The notes under the pieces: generated by a model
Database searches by the model: none
The model's input: only the letters and a program-made list of their open reading frames with translations
Told to the model about the DNA's origin: nothing
In this document: piece after piece, positions 62,918-64,000 of the stretch
Layout: each line of letters begins with the position of its first letter
How positions within the stretch are numbered: position 1 is the first letter of the stretch
Translations under genes and position numbers: made by a program
Source: Mesorhizobium loti
GTDB lineage: Bacteria; Pseudomonadota; Alphaproteobacteria; Rhizobiales; Rhizobiaceae
Assembly: GCF_001510895.1 (NCBI RefSeq)
Contig: NZ_LPWA01000131.1
Span: forward strand, 62,001-126,000
Length of the DNA: 64,000 nucleotides
Direction of reading: 5' to 3'

Positions 62918-64000
62918 GTGATTCGGGTCGGCAGACCGCGACGTACAGTACCGGCAGAACTACCCAGCGAGGCGGCAAAGCCCTCGCGCCTGACGCCGGT
63001 ATCGTCGATGCGCACCTTCTGGGGGCTAATGCGAGCCTACTGGTTCTCCGACCGGTGGAAGGAAGCCTGGACCCTCACCCTCGTCATTGCGCTGCTCACC
63101 GCGCTCTCCAGCAAGGCAGGCGTCTGGTTTGCCATGGCGTCCGGCGAGCTGGTGAATTCGATCGCCTTCTTCCACGACGCCGCCAACACCAATCCGCTGC
63201 AGACGCTTCTGACCAATGCCGGCATATTGATGCTTCTGGTCGTGCTCAAGGATGCCGGCTTCACCGGCGTGCGCAATCTCGTCTCCGCCACCTTGCACCG
63301 CAAATGGCGCGGCTGGCTGAACAGCCAGTTCAACAAGGCGCTGCTCGACGGCAACCATACCCATTTCCATGCCCAGCATGGCTCCGTGGCCGGCGGCATC
63401 GTCGCCCCCGACAACATCGACCAGCGCATCCAGGAATCGATCAAGGACATGACGGGCGGCGCGATCGGCCTCGCCATGGGCGTGCTGGGTGTCGCGACCT
63501 CGCTCTATTTCGTCGGCGAGAATCTCATCGAATCCTCGGTGGAGGTCAAAGGGCTGGAGTTTCTCGGCAGCTACGGCAGCGCTGTGCTGGCCTTCCTGGC
63601 GGTCGCCACTTACGTGCCGCTCAACACCTGGATTGCGGTCAAGCTCGGCGGCCTGCTCGAGCGCCTCAATATCCGCATGCAGCAAGCCGAAGGCAGCTAC
63701 CGCAGCGAATTGATCACCTTCCTGCGCCGCAGCTTCCACGTCGCCGCCTCGCATGGCGAGGATGTGCAAAAGACGATGCACGACCGGCTCTATGTCGACA
63801 TTGACAAGACCTGGGGGCGGCTGAACGTCGTCAACACCAGCTACATGTCGTTCGAGCTGATCTACAATTTCATCGGCGCACGGATCGTTTCCTACGGCCC
63901 CGGTCTCGTGCCGTTCATCCACAACGGCTTCGACCTAAAGGGTTACATCACCGGCTCCGAAATGGTCGCTCAACTGATCAGCCAGTGTTCGTGGTTCATC
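62918..64000 (+). CDS. YddA/SbmA-like ABC transporter, membrane domain (partial, runs off the window)
   Basis: Incomplete at the 3' end; 361 codons are seen and the frame is open to base 64000. It starts with GTG giving MIRVGRPRRTVPAELPSEAAKPSRLTPVSSMRTFWGLMRAYWFSDRWKEAWTLTLVIALLTAL. ATG at 63008 is the next candidate. Several transmembrane helices are seen (AWTLTLVIALLTALSSKAGVWF, LQTLLTNAGILMLLVVLKDAGF, AIGLAMGVLGVATSLYFVGE, YGSAVLAFLAVATYVPLNTWIAV), and the loop ERLNIRMQQAEGSYRSELITFLRRSFHVAASHGED matches SbmA/BacA-type and YddA-type exporters. These carry antimicrobial peptides and vitamin B12; BclA-type relatives aid symbiosis. Its ATPase domain would lie beyond the window. Confidence 0.82.
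   Translation, partial: MIRVGRPRRTVPAELPSEAAKPSRLTPVSSMRTFWGLMRAYWFSDRWKEAWTLTLVIALLTALSSKAGVWFAMASGELVNSIAFFHDAANTNPLQTLLTNAGILMLLVVLKDAGFTGVRNLVSATLHRKWRGWLNSQFNKALLDGNHTHFHAQHGSVAGGIVAPDNIDQRIQESIKDMTGGAIGLAMGVLGVATSLYFVGENLIESSVEVKGLEFLGSYGSAVLAFLAVATYVPLNTWIAVKLGGLLERLNIRMQQAEGSYRSELITFLRRSFHVAASHGEDVQKTMHDRLYVDIDKTWGRLNVVNTSYMSFELIYNFIGARIVSYGPGLVPFIHNGFDLKGYITGSEMVAQLISQCSWFI

Overview
The window is high-GC chromosomal DNA from an alphaproteobacterium of the order Hyphomicrobiales (Rhizobiales), most like Mesorhizobium. The evidence is the dusB(nifR3)-ntrB-ntrC-ntrY-ntrX order followed by a D-amino-acid transaminase, hfq and hflX; a fused ispDF gene; a phosphatidylcholine synthase; an IalB-family protein; and scattered RIME-like intergenic palindromes. 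Identifications rest on reading the translated sequence and known motifs. No database search was run.

Layout. 0-4.1 kb: lipoate/dehydrogenase genes (SGNH hydrolase, lpdA, a GlsB-type membrane protein, lipA, a COQ10/RatA-like protein). 4.1-5.8 kb, minus strand: cinA C-terminal amidase and ispDF. 6.0-16.2 kb: nitrogen regulation (dusB, ntrBC, ntrYX), D-amino-acid transaminase, hfq and hflX. 16.3-18.4 kb, minus strand: mazG and an aromatic aminotransferase. 18.5-23.0 kb: an ECF sigma/anti-sigma pair, a Bax-inhibitor-type protein, an aldose-epimerase-like gene and small enzymes. 23.1-26.3 kb: a winged-helix/TPR regulator facing a DUF1127 gene, a secreted LprI-like protein and a membrane protein. 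26.4-28.0 kb: an ISNCY-type insertion sequence with a likely 5-bp target duplication. 28.2-35.8 kb, minus strand: rlpA, a D-Ala-D-Ala carboxypeptidase homologue, tmk, holB, metG, tatD and an MBL hydrolase.

At 36.6 kb a tRNA-Ser(UGA) gene carries an 18-bp direct repeat of its 3' end 1.34 kb downstream. The interval holds the amino-terminal stub of a P4-type integrase, the scar of a lost integrative element. Immediately beyond it (38.2-44.7 kb) lies a more AT-rich surface-glycan cluster: an FkbM methyltransferase and a flippase-like membrane protein on one strand, and GT2, GT-C, GT4 and methyltransferase genes on the other.

45-64 kb returns to typical core genes: DUF930, TerC, rimO, a BMP-type nucleoside ABC transporter, a quinone oxidoreductase, a DUF2182-DUF1326-pcs operon, a UbiH-type monooxygenase, hspQ, ialB, a YejA-like binding protein, a DsbA/FrnE-like protein, and the 5' part of a YddA/SbmA-like ABC exporter running off the window end.

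The most striking global pattern is that seven otherwise well-conserved genes (lipA, aldose epimerase, MBL hydrolase, D-Ala carboxypeptidase, quinone oxidoreductase, YejA-like protein, DsbA-like protein) each need exactly one missing base restored, and nearly all the sites lie at short G or C runs. This looks more like systematic under-calling in the assembly than real decay, so these genes are described as frameshifted CDS. Other points of interest are three TTTGGRA repeats at exact 10-bp spacing upstream of the winged-helix regulator, a carboxypeptidase homologue lacking two of its three active-site motifs, a dispersed repeat interrupted by a clean 24-bp hairpin insertion, and the DUF2182-DUF1326-pcs operon.
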